Positions 51,330-63,023 are shown, counted from the stretch's first letter. The stretch is 64,000 nucleotides of DNA from CAVPCY01 sp963770765 (GCA_963770765.1 CAVYQS010000006.1:67911-131910), one strand, 5' to 3'. The notes: generated from the sequence alone by a model not told the origin. Numbers and translations: made by a program.

Positions 51330-54300
51330 TCAGTAGACCCTGAAGTAGCGCCTCGAGCTCTTGTGGGCTCCGTAGGTCGCGCTTCCCGCGTACGTGGCCA
51401 CGACGTACCACCTGCCCCGGTACTTCAGAGAGGTCTTCGCCGTCACTTTCGAGTAGCTCGAGTACTTCGAGGCCTTCGCTGACACCGTCTTCCTGAGCAC
51501 CCACGTGCCGCTCTGATAGCGATAGAAACGGAGCTTCACCGGACGGCTACCGGAGGTGAAGCGAGGCTTGATGTAGCTGCGAACCGTGAACGACCGGTTG
51601 CGATACACCTTCGAGGCGCTCAGCTTCGGCTTGTAGAGCGCGGGGCGCACGACGACCCCGGTGCCCGCATTCGAAGCCGCGCGGTACCTTCCGTCCGAGC
51701 TGCCGGCGAAGCGGACCTGCAACGAGACGTTGCGCTGCGGCTGGAAGCGGTAGGTCCACGTGCCGAGATCGCCTGTCTCAAGCGCGGCGAGCTCGGTCCA
51801 GCTCACGCCCTTGTTGTAGCTCACATACAGTGCCACGGGCTGCCGCTTCAAAGCGGTGACCCCGCTCCTCAGAGAGCCGGAGACCGAGACGTAGCCTCCG
51901 TAGGTCACCCGTGCGCCCGGCGAGATCGAAAGCACCGCCGAGTAGGTCTGCACGGCGACGTCCACGTGGCTCCAGTCGCTGAACCCGCTGCCGTTGCCCG
52001 CTCGGACCTCGACGACATTGGTGCCGTAGCGCAGACCCGAGACGGCCACGGAGGTCGAAGAGACACGCTGCGCCTGTCCCGAGTTCACCCGATACTCGTA
52101 GAACTCGGCGTGTTCCACGCCGGCCCACGTGACCTGTGCGCTCGTTGTCGCAAGCGGCGCCGAGAACGACTGGATCACCGGCGGCGCGGGTATCGGAAGC
52201 ACGTAGTCGACGGTCACCAGCGTCCAGGCGCTGGCTCCCCCGAAGTTGCGCGCACGTAGGTAGATCCGGTTCTCGCCGCCGGGCAGGAACGCCCTCTCGA
52301 GCCGCGGTTCGAGCAGCGTCTGTTCAACGCCGTCGAGACCGACCTTGTACTCGTAGGACTCGGCCCCCGGAACCGCCGGCCATGCTATGACGACCGGGAA
52401 GCCGTGCACGACCATGCTCAGTGTGCCGGGTTCCGGCGCGGCAGGTGGCGGCGGGTAGTAGGTGACCGTGTGCTCCGAGGACCACGGTCCCACCCCGGTC
52501 GTGTTGCCCGCCCGAACGCGGATGGTGTTGTCGCGCGGACGGAGGGTCAGGGATCCCGTTGCCGATGCAGGCGTCTGAACCGATTCTGCGCCGTTGAACG
52601 AGTACTCGTAGTAGTCGACGTCCTCGAGCGAGGACCAGGTGATGATGGCAGCGGGATCGCCATAGAACGCGCTCTGAGACGTCAACGTGGGGGCTTCAGT
52701 GGGCTGCGGCGGGAACCACTCGAAGCTGATGGTCTGCCAGTCGCTCGAGCCGTTGAAGTTGGCCGCCCGCACACGCACGGTGTTCTCACCGCGCGAGGGA
52801 CTCGCGATCGAGATGCTGCGACCCACGGTCACGTCGACAGGACCGCTGTTGACGGTGTACTCGTAGCGGGACGCACCGGCCACAGTGCCCCACGACACCT
52901 CGACCGGTTTGGCTGATATCGCGCTCGGGAAGCTCTGGTCGAACGCCACGCTGCCCGGAGCGGTCGGCTCCCACGAGATGGTGCTGACCGCCCAGTCGCT
53001 GAAGACGCCCGCCCTGACCGAGCGGACGCGAACCGTATTGGCGTGGGGGTTCAAGGTGAGTCCGACCTGCGATGACACGACGGCGTAGGCGGTGCCACCG
53101 TTGAACTCCACCTCGTAGCCATCCGCGGTGGCGACATCGGGCCAGTCGAGCGTGTAGGACTGCTCGAGGCTCGTCGCCGACGCGGGCGGAGCCGGAACAC
53201 CCGGCGCGCTCGAGTAGTCGAAGGTCAGGCTTGCGGTGTCGCTCACGTTGCCGGCGGCATCGGTGACACTGACATGGAAGGTGTGCGTGCCGTCCTCGAG
53301 CGTCGAGAACGTATGGCTGTTGCCGGTCGCCGACACGGGAGTCTGCGAGTCCAGCCATACCATCGTCGTGTGCGAGGAGGTTGACTCGGTGTCCGTCCAC
53401 GAGAACGTGTGTCCGGTGCGGGTGAGATCCGAGACGACCGGCCTCACGGTGTCGACCGTGAACGGCGCCGACCTGCGGGAGTCGGTCCCGAACCAGTTGA
53501 AGTCGCTTCTGGGCTGGACACTCACGGTGTGGGCGCCATCGGAAACCGCGGTGCCCAACGTGTGGCTGGTCCCCGTGACGCTGGTCTTGAGCGACCCGTC
53601 CACGTAGACGTCGTAGCTCACCGCGGTTCCGGCCACGGCAGACCAGCTGATGGCCGGGGTGTTGTCGTTCGTGAGCGCGGCGACGTTGACCGCAGCGGGA
53701 GCCGGCAACCGAGGATACTGCGCGATCATGCTGTCGTAGGCCTTGCCCATGTCGAGAGCGCCGTACCCGTACTGATCGTCTCTACCGGGCGCACCGAGAT
53801 CGGTCACGCCTTGGTTCAGTATGAGGCTTTCCATCTGCGCCTTCGTGAGGGCCGGGTTGGCTCTCCAGAGGTAGGCGATGGCTCCGGCGACCGCCGGGCT
53901 GGCGAAGCTGGTGCCCGACCAGAAGTAGTAGCCCGGTTGGTAGGTCGTGCCCGCCCCGTCAGCGTCGTAGGTGGGTTCGATGGGCAGCCACATGAGTACG
54001 CCGGGCGCGGTGATGTCGCACCTCGGACCATAGTTGCTGAACGAGGCGCGGGTGATGGCCCCCATGGTCGTCCAGCTCCCGCCGGTGGTACCGAGGGCGC
54101 CCACGCCGATGACGTTGTCGCACGCGGCGGGGTAGAGCACCGAGCCGGCACTGTCGTTGCCGGTGGAGGCTACGACGATCACGCCTTTCGAATGCGCATA
54201 GTTGACGGCGTCTTGGTACGTGACGCTGGGGGAGTCGCCGCCGAGGCTCATGTTGATCACCTTGGCACCGGCGTCGGCAGCCAGGTAGATGGCACTCGCT

Positions 54301-55228
54301 ACCGCGCTGTCGAGGATCGTCACGGTCCCCTCGGGAACGCCGACGCCCGAGCCGCCGTAGACCGGGCCCGCGACCTTGTACGCGATGACCTGCGTGTCGT
54401 AGCCCACTCCCACGCCGCCGAGCCCGTTGTTCGCCTTGGAAGCGATGGTTCCGGCGACTCCCGTCCCGTGGCTGGCGAAGCTGACATCGGTGCCGGGGTG
54501 GGGTGTCACGTCATCGTCTGTCGTGTAGAGGCCGGTGCTCCAGTCGAACGACGCGAAGACGTCCTTGCCGGCGACGACCTTGCCGGACAGCTCCGGATGA
54601 TTCAGGTAGAAGCCCGAGTCGAGAACCGCGACCTTGAAGTCGGCTGCGTTGCCGCGAAGCGGGTTGCGTCAGTGCGGAATCGTCGGCGAACCCTGTCTGC
54701 CACGCGTCGACGGCGTTCATCTGGTCGAGCCACCAGCGCTTGCCGTTGAGGTAGTAGCCCGTACCGTCGAACCACGCCGTTGATTCGCTCAGGGCAGGGT
54801 CGTTGGGGGCCGTGTAGGCACTCAGCTGACGGAAGTAGTCGGGCTCCGCGTACTCGACCTGCGGACTCGACTCCAGCTCCTCGATGAACTCCTCGGTGGT
54901 CGTGCCCTTGGGCGGCTTGGCCGAGTAGACCCTCTTGCGGGCCGAGATGGTCTTCGCGCGCCGAGCACCCCGCGAAGTGATGACCTTGTCCGGCGTGGAG
55001 CTCGCGGTGCCGTCCTTGAACTTGACGATCACCAGACCGCTCTCGCCCTCGAGCTGAGGCATGCTCTCGGCGCCCAGGGTCCCTACGTCGATGGCGTCGG
55101 CTGTCGACGCTGCGGTCGGCTCGGCGACGCTTGTCGATGGGGGCGTCTGACCGTGCGCTCGGAGATGCCCACGCCACCTGCGTACCCAGCAGGGTGACCG
55201 CGAGAAGCAGAGAAACGAATCGCCTCAT
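51330..55228 (-). CDS. Giant secreted subtilisin-like protease (S8) with repeat domains, two frameshifts
   Basis: Start ATG 55228 (GGAGGG 8 nt upstream) with signal peptide FVSLLLAVTLLGTQVAWA. Frame changes at 55139-55143 (one extra G in a run of five) and near 54669 (one extra T). Joined it is about 1300 aa: inhibitor-like propeptide (GLVIVKFKDGTASSTPDKV...VEYAEPDYF), S8 catalytic triad Asp in VAVLDSGFYLNHPEL, His in SFASHGTGVAGTIASKANN, Ser in GTSFASPAVAGAIAY, then at least five tandem Fn3-like units (VSWGTVAGASRYEYTVN, ITWSSLEDVDYYEYSFN, IAWPAVPGAESYEYKV, VTWAGVEHAEFYEYRVN) and a C-terminal Ig/basic Tyr-rich binding region. Confidence 0.87.
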
Positions 55229-55368
55229 GTATGTGCCCTCCGACGCGTACCAGCGACGCCCACTGTAGTCGCAGCCGCGGCCGAACTCGATTCGCGGCAG
55301 GTCTCTTGCGAGGTCCATCTTCGTGTCATCGGCAGAATCCGGCTCGAGCCTCAGTGACGGAGAGCACG

Positions 55369-55968
55369 TCACGCGCCATTTCCCTCATCGGTGGCGGGCT
55401 CGATCTCCGCCCATGTCTTGCCCTGCGAGATCGACTGAATGGTCGATGGCGAGACCCCGAACTCCACCGCGACGTTCCGAGACGAGCGCCCCGCGAGGAG
55501 CAGCCTCTTGATCTGCGCGACCTGCGGTGCGCTCAACGTCTTGCCCCGTCGCGGGTTGCCGGCCAGTCGAGCCGGCAGGTCGGGGTCGAGCTGTGACCAT
55601 GCATGGCCACGCTTGATCGCGCTGACCATGCTGGGGCTGATGCCGAACTCCCGCGCGATCGACGCGCCCGTGCGCCCCGCCTCCAGCGCCGCCATGACCC
55701 CGCGCGCGCCCTCGGCGTCGAGAGCCGCCGTGGGTGATGCCGCCTGCACCCGCGCTCGGAGGTCATCGTCGATCGCCGCAGCCCACCGCTTGCCGCTCTT
55801 GATCGCGCCCACCGTCTCGACGGAGACGCCGAACTGCTCGGCGATCACGGTGTGGCGGTCTCCGGCAGCGATGCGCTCGGCGATGGCACGTGCCTGCGCG
55901 GCATCGAGCCTGGGTGCTCGCTGAGCGGGTGGCTGTGCGGCGGTCAGAGCGCATGCCGAGTACTCCAT
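55369..55968 (-). CDS. Protein with three tandem helix-turn-helix repeats
   Basis: 199 aa from ATG 55968; a GTG at 56007 is the alternative. Three copies of a ~55-residue unit, each ending in the same HTH line: VIAEQFGVSVETVGAIKSGKRW, SIAREFGISPSMVSAIKRGHAW, and NVAVEFGVSPSTIQSISQGKTW. The G-xxW ending is seen in HTHs of HNH/homing-type and resolvase-like proteins. No catalytic domain. Perhaps a repeat-recognising DNA-binding protein. Confidence 0.7.
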   Translation of the reverse strand: MEYSACALTAAQPPAQRAPRLDAAQARAIAERIAAGDRHTVIAEQFGVSVETVGAIKSGKRWAAAIDDDLRARVQAASPTAALDAEGARGVMAALEAGRTGASIAREFGISPSMVSAIKRGHAWSQLDPDLPARLAGNPRRGKTLSAPQVAQIKRLLLAGRSSRNVAVEFGVSPSTIQSISQGKTWAEIEPATDEGNGA

Positions 55969-56097
55969 CTTGAGGCACTGTACGAGCCTGCATCGGTCCG
56001 CAACCACATCGATCGGTGGATGGGGTAAGCATACGATGAGTAACCGAGCAGTCGCTCGTCACGGCAGGTTCGCCGCCGATACACCGATGAGAAGAGG

Positions 56098-56883
56098 ATG
56101 CCTGTGTCTGCAGCCCGAGCCACCACGTACCCGAAGACCGTCCTGCGGATCGTCGTCGCGTCGACCGTCGTCGGCACGATCGCGATGAACGCGCTTGCGA
56201 ACATCGTCCCCTTCTTCGGGCGCGGCACCGGCGAGGTCTCGGCGATCTACCCCACGCTCATCACGCCCGCCGGCTACGTCTTCGCGATCTGGGGGGTCAT
56301 CTACCTGGGGTTGCTCGCCTACTCGACGGCCCAGTTCCTCTCACCTCTCAACGACGACCCGCTCCCCGATCGCCTCGCCTGGCCGCTCATCGCGTCCGGC
56401 GTGGCGAACGTCGTGTGGCTGCTCCTGTGGCACTCGCTCAACATCTACTGGACGGTGCCGCTGATGCTGGCGCTGCTGCTCTCGCTCATCACCGCCTACC
56501 TCATCGCACGGTCCGATCGTCCCGAACCCCCGCCGGCCCTCGAACGCTGGACGGTCCGCGCACCACTTGGCGTGTACCTGGGCTGGGTCTCGATCGCCAC
56601 GATCGCCAACATCTCGAGCGCACTGTACGCGGCCGAGTGGAGCGGGTGGGGCATCCCCGCCGAGTGGTGGGGCGTGATCGTGCTTGTCGTGGGTGCGGCC
56701 GTCGCCTTCGCGGGGCTGGCGCGGCACGGCGACGGCGTCTTCGCCGGCGTGTTCGTGTGGGCGTTCGCGGGCATCGCGGTCGCGACGCCTTCCGAGCTCG
56801 TACGCACCGTGGCGAGCGTGCTCGCGGCTGCGATCGCGGTGGGGATCGTCGCCTCGGTGTTCGTTCGCCGCCGGCTCATCTAG
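56098..56883 (+). CDS. TspO/MBR-like tryptophan-rich membrane protein
   Basis: 261 aa. Seven to eight helices, Trp-rich: LITPAGYVFAIWGVIYLGLLAYSTAQFL, ASGVANVVWLLLWHSLNIYWTVPLMLALLLSLITAYL, and APLGVYLGWVSIATIANISSALYAAEWSGWGIPAEWWGVIVLVV fit the TspO/MBR family, with extra C-terminal helices. Binds tetrapyrroles or lipids in known members. The true start may be GTG 56104, which has a better-spaced ribosome site. Confidence 0.8.
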   Translation: MPVSAARATTYPKTVLRIVVASTVVGTIAMNALANIVPFFGRGTGEVSAIYPTLITPAGYVFAIWGVIYLGLLAYSTAQFLSPLNDDPLPDRLAWPLIASGVANVVWLLLWHSLNIYWTVPLMLALLLSLITAYLIARSDRPEPPPALERWTVRAPLGVYLGWVSIATIANISSALYAAEWSGWGIPAEWWGVIVLVVGAAVAFAGLARHGDGVFAGVFVWAFAGIAVATPSELVRTVASVLAAAIAVGIVASVFVRRRLI

Positions 56884-56904
56884 AGCGAGACCCGCCGGTC
56901 GCGA

Positions 56905-57852
56905 CTACCCCTCCAGCAGCACCTTCATCGTGCCGGAGCGCCCGGCGACTTCCATCGCCTCGACCGCGTCGGCCAACGCGTAGCGAGTCTCGATCAGCGG
57001 CACGGGGTTCACCGCGCCGCGTTCGAGCAGCTCCAGAGCAGGCGCGAACGGGCCGCAGCGCGAGCCCACCACGGTGATCTCGTCGACGACGAACGGCGCG
57101 AGATCGAGCGTGACCGCTTCTCGGTAGGTGGACTTGAGCACGAGCGTGCCCCTCGGGCGCAGAGCGGAGCGGGCCACGTCGAGCCCCGACGGCGAACCGG
57201 TCGCTTCGACCACCACGTCCCAGCAGCGCTCGCCGACCTCGTCGGCGGCGATGCACTCGACCCCGCCCACACGCAGCAGCTCGACCTGGCGCTCGTAACG
57301 CGCGACCACGCGAACGTGCGCACCGGTCAGCGCGAGCACCCGCCCGACGAGCTGGCCGAGACGGCCGGCGCCCACGAGCAGCACGCGATCACTCGGCCGA
57401 ATGTGCACCTGCTCGAGGATCTCGAGCGCGGCCGCAAGCGGCTCGGTGAACACGGCGGCCTCGTCGGCGACTCCGTCCGGTACCCGATGCAGGTTGGCGA
57501 GGGGTACCCGCACGTACTCGGCGTGGGCCCCGTCGCGGGCGACGATACCGAGGACCGTGCGCCTCTCGCAGTGCGTCGGGTTTCCTCGGCGGCACGCCTC
57601 GCATGCCCCGCAGGCATCGTTGATCTCGCCGACGACCCGTGCTCCGACCCACGAGAGGTCCGGCGCCTCGACGACCTCGCCGACGAACTCGTGGCCGAGC
57701 ACACCGGTGTACGGGTAGTAGCCGCGCGTCAGCTCCAGATCGGTTCCGCAGATGCCCGACAGCCGCACGCGCACGAGCGCCTCGCCACCGGCAGGCGGCA
57801 CGTCGATCTCGCGCACCGACAACCGACCGTCTTCGAGCCAGAGTGCCTTCAT
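56905..57852 (-). CDS. Zinc-dependent alcohol dehydrogenase (MDR family)
   Basis: 315 aa from ATG 57852, AAGGAT 6 nt upstream. Catalytic Zn ligands in SGICGTDLELTRGYY and VLGHEFVGEVVEA, structural Zn Cys in GACEACRRGNPTHCERR, and NAD-binding VLLVGAGRLGQLVGRVLALTG. Sorbitol/threonine-dehydrogenase-like branch. Short for the family. Substrate unknown. Confidence 0.9.
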   Translation of the reverse strand: MKALWLEDGRLSVREIDVPPAGGEALVRVRLSGICGTDLELTRGYYPYTGVLGHEFVGEVVEAPDLSWVGARVVGEINDACGACEACRRGNPTHCERRTVLGIVARDGAHAEYVRVPLANLHRVPDGVADEAAVFTEPLAAALEILEQVHIRPSDRVLLVGAGRLGQLVGRVLALTGAHVRVVARYERQVELLRVGGVECIAADEVGERCWDVVVEATGSPSGLDVARSALRPRGTLVLKSTYREAVTLDLAPFVVDEITVVGSRCGPFAPALELLERGAVNPVPLIETRYALADAVEAMEVAGRSGTMKVLLEG

Positions 57853-58023
57853 GCGAGATCCTTCGAACGGCACGTGCATGCGGTCTGCGCGTCGCGTCGA
57901 ATCTCGAACGCCCGCAGGGGCGCCCGGGTCCGTCCGCGCACCTGCCACAGGATACCGCGCCTTCATCGGCATGCAGGAGTGGGATGCGTTGGCACGACGA
58001 ATGCTTGTTGCATCACGACACAT

Positions 58024-58037
58024 AGCGATATGTCGCT
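58024..58037. promoter_or_regulatory. Candidate PadR operator
   Basis: Inverted repeat AGCGA-TATG-TCGCT inside a longer imperfect dyad (ATAGCGA / TCGCTTAT), 35 bp before the PadR ATG at 58072, in an AT-richer stretch. PadR regulators commonly bind such dyads in their own promoters. Confidence 0.5.
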
Positions 58038-58071
58038 TATCACGAGCGTTCCCCTAACGAAAGGAACTCAG

Positions 58072-58639
58072 ATGAGCCACCACACACACCGAGTCGTGCG
58101 GCCACGGCGCACACGGCCACCATGGCGGCTTCGGCAAGCACGGATTCAAGCACCCGTTCGGCATGGGCGGCAACCCCCACGGCTTCGGCCCCGCCGGCCA
58201 GCGTGCGCGCCGCGGCGACGTCCGTGCGGCCGTCTTGCGCCTGCTCTCCGAGCAGCCCATGCACGGCTACCAGATCATCCAGGAGCTCTCCGCTCGCAGC
58301 GGCGGGGCGTGGAGCCCCAGCGCGGGCTCGGTCTACCCCACGCTCCAACTGCTCGCCGACGAGGGCCTCGTCAGCGCCGAGGAGACCGCCGGCAAGAAGG
58401 TCTTCAGCCTCACGGACTCCGGTGTCGCCCTGGTCGCAGAGACCGCCGATCAGCCCGCCCCGTGGGAAGAGGCCGCTCAGAGCGGCTCCGGAGCGAGCGG
58501 CTATCGTGAGGCCGCCGGCCGCATGATGCAGGCGGTCTGGCAGATCGGCACGACGGGCTCGGCAGACCAGGTCTCGGCCGCGATCGACGTGCTCAACGAC
58601 GCTCGCAAGAAGCTCTACGCGATCCTCGCCGCGGACTAG
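58072..58639 (+). CDS. PadR family regulator with His/Gly-rich N-terminus, one frameshift
   Basis: Start ATG 58072 with AAAGGA 7 nt upstream (MSHHTHR), then one extra base near 58096 (GTC-G-TGC); removing it gives CGHGAHGHHGGFGKHGFKHPFGMGGNPHGFGPAG, a His/Gly-rich metal-binding-type leader. From there about 158 aa of PadR winged helix: RARRGDVRAAVLRLLSEQPMHGYQIIQELSARSGGAWSPSAGSVYPTLQLLADEGLV, and a C-terminal dimerisation helix. Without the correction the gene would start at ATG 58163. Likely autoregulated; precedes the UbiB kinase gene. Confidence 0.82.
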
Positions 58640-58702
58640 TCCCGCCACCCGACGAAGCCCGCACCCCGGCCCGACCCTCAGGCAGCACGCAACGGAGGAT
58701 GA

Positions 58703-60398
<1,696 letters not shown>

Positions 60399-60439
60399 GA
60401 GCCGACCTTACTCGTCGGGCCGCCCTGGTCTTGCCCCGA

Positions 60440-61192
60440 TCATCGCTCGAGGAATCGCATGACGCCCTTCGTCATGCCGTTGACCAGCTTGGTCTGATAG
60501 CTGTCGCTGGCCAGCTTGCGGTCCTCCGCGGCGTTGGTCATCACACCCATCTCGACGATGACGACGGGCACCTTCGACCAGTTGAACCCGGTCATGTCTT
60601 TTCGCTTGGAGATCCCGCGGTCCTTCGCGCCCGTCGCCTTCAGTGTCGCCTTCTGCACGTCCTTGCCGGCCCTGAGTGACGCCGAGGTGATCGGCCCGGT
60701 CCACTTGTTCTTCGCCGGCACGAGCGTCAGGACACCTCGGACCGACTTGCTGGGCGAGCCGTCGCAGTGAAGGCGGATGCACAGGTCGGCCTCGGCGGCG
60801 TTGGCGATCTTGGCGCGCTTCGAGTTCGAGATGTTGACGTCTTGCTTGGTGCGGATCATGACGACCTTCACGCCACGCTTCTGGAGCGCCTTGCGCAACT
60901 TGAGGGCCACCTGAAGGTTGATCGTCGACTCGCGCTTGCGGGTCGCGACTCCCCGCGTCCCGGCCGCGACACGCGCTTTGCGCTTCGACGAACCGGGCCC
61001 GATGGGTTCGAGCCGCGTGTCCGCCTTGCGCTGGTGACCGGCGTCGATGGCGACCACGAACTGCCGCGTCGGCTCGGCGACCGCCGGTGCCGTGCGGGCA
61101 GAGAGGCCCACCGCCGAGACCGCGACTGCGCCGAGTACCACTGCCACCAGGGTCCGGCGAAGTCGGGATGCGATGGCGGATGGCTGCTGCAT
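60440..61192 (-). CDS. N-acetylmuramoyl-L-alanine amidase (Amidase_3)
   Basis: 250 aa from ATG 61192. Signal peptide TLVAVVLGAVAVSAVGLSARTAPAVA. Zn-amidase pattern: first His in VVAIDAGHQ, Glu in RKRESTINLQVALKL, His in ADLCIRLHCDGS, and catalytic Glu in VVIVEMGVMTN. Secreted; cleaves the amide between MurNAc and the stem peptide in wall turnover. Short catalytic-only form. Confidence 0.9.
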   Translation of the reverse strand: MQQPSAIASRLRRTLVAVVLGAVAVSAVGLSARTAPAVAEPTRQFVVAIDAGHQRKADTRLEPIGPGSSKRKARVAAGTRGVATRKRESTINLQVALKLRKALQKRGVKVVMIRTKQDVNISNSKRAKIANAAEADLCIRLHCDGSPSKSVRGVLTLVPAKNKWTGPITSASLRAGKDVQKATLKATGAKDRGISKRKDMTGFNWSKVPVVIVEMGVMTNAAEDRKLASDSYQTKLVNGMTKGVMRFLER

Positions 61193-61283
61193 GACAGGAC
61201 GGCCTTTCTGGCGGCGGACAGGCTGATGCCACGGGTCCGAGCTCGACACCATAGGTTACCGCATGTACTCGCGAGAGCCGTAC

Positions 61284-61766
61284 TCACTCCGCCATTGCCG
61301 AGTAGACGGTCCTACGCGCGATCTCGAGCGCATCGACCGCGGCGCGCTGCTGGGCCGGAGTGCCGGAGTGCTCGACTTCGATCACGGCCTCCTGCAGCTG
61401 CCACGCGGCATCCCTCAGTTCGCACGCCGTGGCGTCGCCCGTTCGCTCCTCGGAAGCACCCGAGGGCGCACGGAGCCGGTAGCCGAAGCCCCGCACCGTC
61501 TCGATGAGGTCGGACAGACCCGCCTCGGAGAGCTTGTGCCGAAGACGCGAGACGAGCACGCTCACGGACTCGGGTGACAGGTCGCCCTCAACGGGGTCGC
61601 CGGAGAGCTGATCTGCCGAGTAGACCCAGCCTGGGTGCTCCACGAGCATCATGACGATGTCGAACTCGGCGGTGGTGAGGGGCACGTCGTGCCCGTCGAC
61701 CAGCACCACGCGCTCGAGGGGCCGAATCTCGAGCCCTCCGACGACCACGGTGTCTTGCTCGCTCAC
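61284..61766 (-). CDS. Orphan OmpR-type winged-helix DNA-binding protein, no receiver
   Basis: 160 aa from GTG 61766 (GGGGG 8 nt upstream); an ATG at 61805 would add 13 residues. Winged helix: LEIRPLERVVLVDGHDVPLTTAEFDIVMMLVEHPGWVYSADQL, then SVSVLVSRLRHKLSEAGLSDLIETVRGFGYRL as in response regulators, but no phosphoreceiver. A helical C-terminal tail (ACELRDAAWQLQEAVIEVEHS...QRAAVDALEIARRTVYSAM) may dimerise. Divergent to the repeat-peptide gene, which it may regulate. Confidence 0.8.
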   Translation of the reverse strand: MSEQDTVVVGGLEIRPLERVVLVDGHDVPLTTAEFDIVMMLVEHPGWVYSADQLSGDPVEGDLSPESVSVLVSRLRHKLSEAGLSDLIETVRGFGYRLRAPSGASEERTGDATACELRDAAWQLQEAVIEVEHSGTPAQQRAAVDALEIARRTVYSAMAE

Positions 61767-61887
61767 CTCGCGCACCCCCACACACGTAGGTACCCAAGAG
61801 TTCATGCTCGGTTAGCACAGGGTTCGAATGCGACGGCAACGTAGTAGGTGTACTGATTTGTCCTGCCGGCACAAGGAGGTGTTGACG

Positions 61888-62244
61888 ATGACATCGAATA
61901 GTGTCCGGTCTTATGCCTTGCGAAGCGCTTTGGCACTCACGCTGACGGTCGCGCTGGTACTTCTCGGGACAGCAGCCGCGTTCGCGGTCCCCGATGAGTT
62001 CGGAGGCGCGTCGTTCGCCGCTCCTTACGCTCCGTATACCGCAGGCCCGGTCGTGGATGACGAGCCGTATGCGCCGTACACCGCAGGCCCGGTCGTGCGT
62101 GAGGAAGTCCGACCGTACGCCCCCTACACCGCTGGTCCGGTAGTGCCGTTGAGCGAACTGCCCTACGCGCCCTACACAGCCGGCCCGGTCGTGAGCGAGG
62201 CTCCCGAGGCTCCGGATCCGTTCGGCCACTACCCGTGGCGGTAG
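61888..62244 (+). CDS. Secreted peptide with four PYAPYTAGPVV repeats
   Basis: 118 aa from ATG 61888, AAGGAGGTG 6-7 nt upstream. Signal peptide SALALTLTVALVLLGTAAAFAVP. The mature part has four copies of the 11-mer PYAPYTAGPVV, separated by short acidic/variable spacers (DDE, REEVR, PLSEL), and a SEAPEAPDPFGHYPWR tail. No homologue known to me. Divergent from the winged-helix protein and convergent with the HExxH gene. Confidence 0.75.
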   Translation: MTSNSVRSYALRSALALTLTVALVLLGTAAAFAVPDEFGGASFAAPYAPYTAGPVVDDEPYAPYTAGPVVREEVRPYAPYTAGPVVPLSELPYAPYTAGPVVSEAPEAPDPFGHYPWR

Positions 62245-62252
62245 TGTGAACG

Positions 62253-62687
62253 TCAGTTGATAGCGTAGTCCGACGCGTTGGTCGGCGGAAGATTCTCGCC
62301 CCAGTCGAGACGGCCATTGTCACGCCAGTCGATGACATGCCAGATCTCGTGGGCGAGGATCTTCTCTATGCTCACCGTGTGGTCCCGATCGATGACGATC
62401 TCTCCCACCGTGTAGTACGAGACCGCTTCTTCGCCCTTGGGCGTCTCGCCCATCACGACCGTGACCCCGTCCAGATCGCGGTAGTCGGCACGGAGCACTT
62501 CAAGGACCTCGGAAGCACGCACGGCGTCATCCTCGGTGCTGTTCTGCGCAGGGGCCTTGGCCGATGAGACCTTGAGCGGCGCCGAGGCGCTGGAGTCCGT
62601 GGCTGCGATGCGCTCGGCAAGAGACGGAACACCGATCACGACCGCGACAAGCGCCGCAACAGCGGATATGGAGTAGAGATGCTTCAT
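62253..62687 (-). CDS. Small exported HExxH metallopeptidase-like protein
   Basis: 144 aa. N-terminal signal/anchor YSISAVAALVAVVIGVPSLA. Near the C-terminus AHEIWHVIDWRDNGRLDWGE gives the zinc motif H-E-x-x-H and a possible downstream Glu ligand. VLRADYRDLDGVTVVMGETPKGEEAVSYYTVGEIVIDRDHTVSI precedes it. No clear family; small metallopeptidase or zinc-binding protein outside the membrane. Confidence 0.65.
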   Translation of the reverse strand: MKHLYSISAVAALVAVVIGVPSLAERIAATDSSASAPLKVSSAKAPAQNSTEDDAVRASEVLEVLRADYRDLDGVTVVMGETPKGEEAVSYYTVGEIVIDRDHTVSIEKILAHEIWHVIDWRDNGRLDWGENLPPTNASDYAIN

Positions 62688-62765
62688 GCAAGGTATGGAG
62701 CAAGCGAGCCCCGTGCCGACCCCGTCCGAAGGCGCTTCGCGCCCCCGCTCGCCCTGCAGACTCCG

Positions 62766-63023
62766 CTACTCCGTGCCCGGAGCCTCTTGCACCGGCACCG
62801 AATCCGCGACGAAGTGGCACGCCCAGCACGGCGCCATCTCGTAGTGATCCTCCGGCGCCTCCTGGCGCGGATTCACCGGGGCTATGACGACGTGGACCAC
62901 GACCCACGCCAGCACGAGCGCCACGACGACTCCCGCTACCCAGCCGATCACCCTGCGCGCACCGCCGGGCGTGGGCTCAGTGGCGGCGTCATCGGGTTCG
63001 CCCTCACGGGGCAGACTGCTCAT
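62766..63023 (-). CDS. Small membrane-anchored monohaem c-type cytochrome
   Basis: 85 aa from ATG 63023. One helix (VIGWVAGVVVALVLAWVVVHVVIAPV) and a single CXXCH (APCWACHFVADS) near the C-terminus outside the membrane. His and Met/His could supply the distal ligand. Same strand as, and possibly co-transcribed with, the membrane protein upstream at 63245-63985, though 221 bp separate them. Confidence 0.7.
   Translation of the reverse strand: MSSLPREGEPDDAATEPTPGGARRVIGWVAGVVVALVLAWVVVHVVIAPVNPRQEAPEDHYEMAPCWACHFVADSVPVQEAPGTE

Noticed and set aside
61820..61840. TTCGAA-like T-arm suggesting a tRNA
   Set aside because: No matching acceptor, D or anticodon arms; it is the leader of the repeat-peptide gene.
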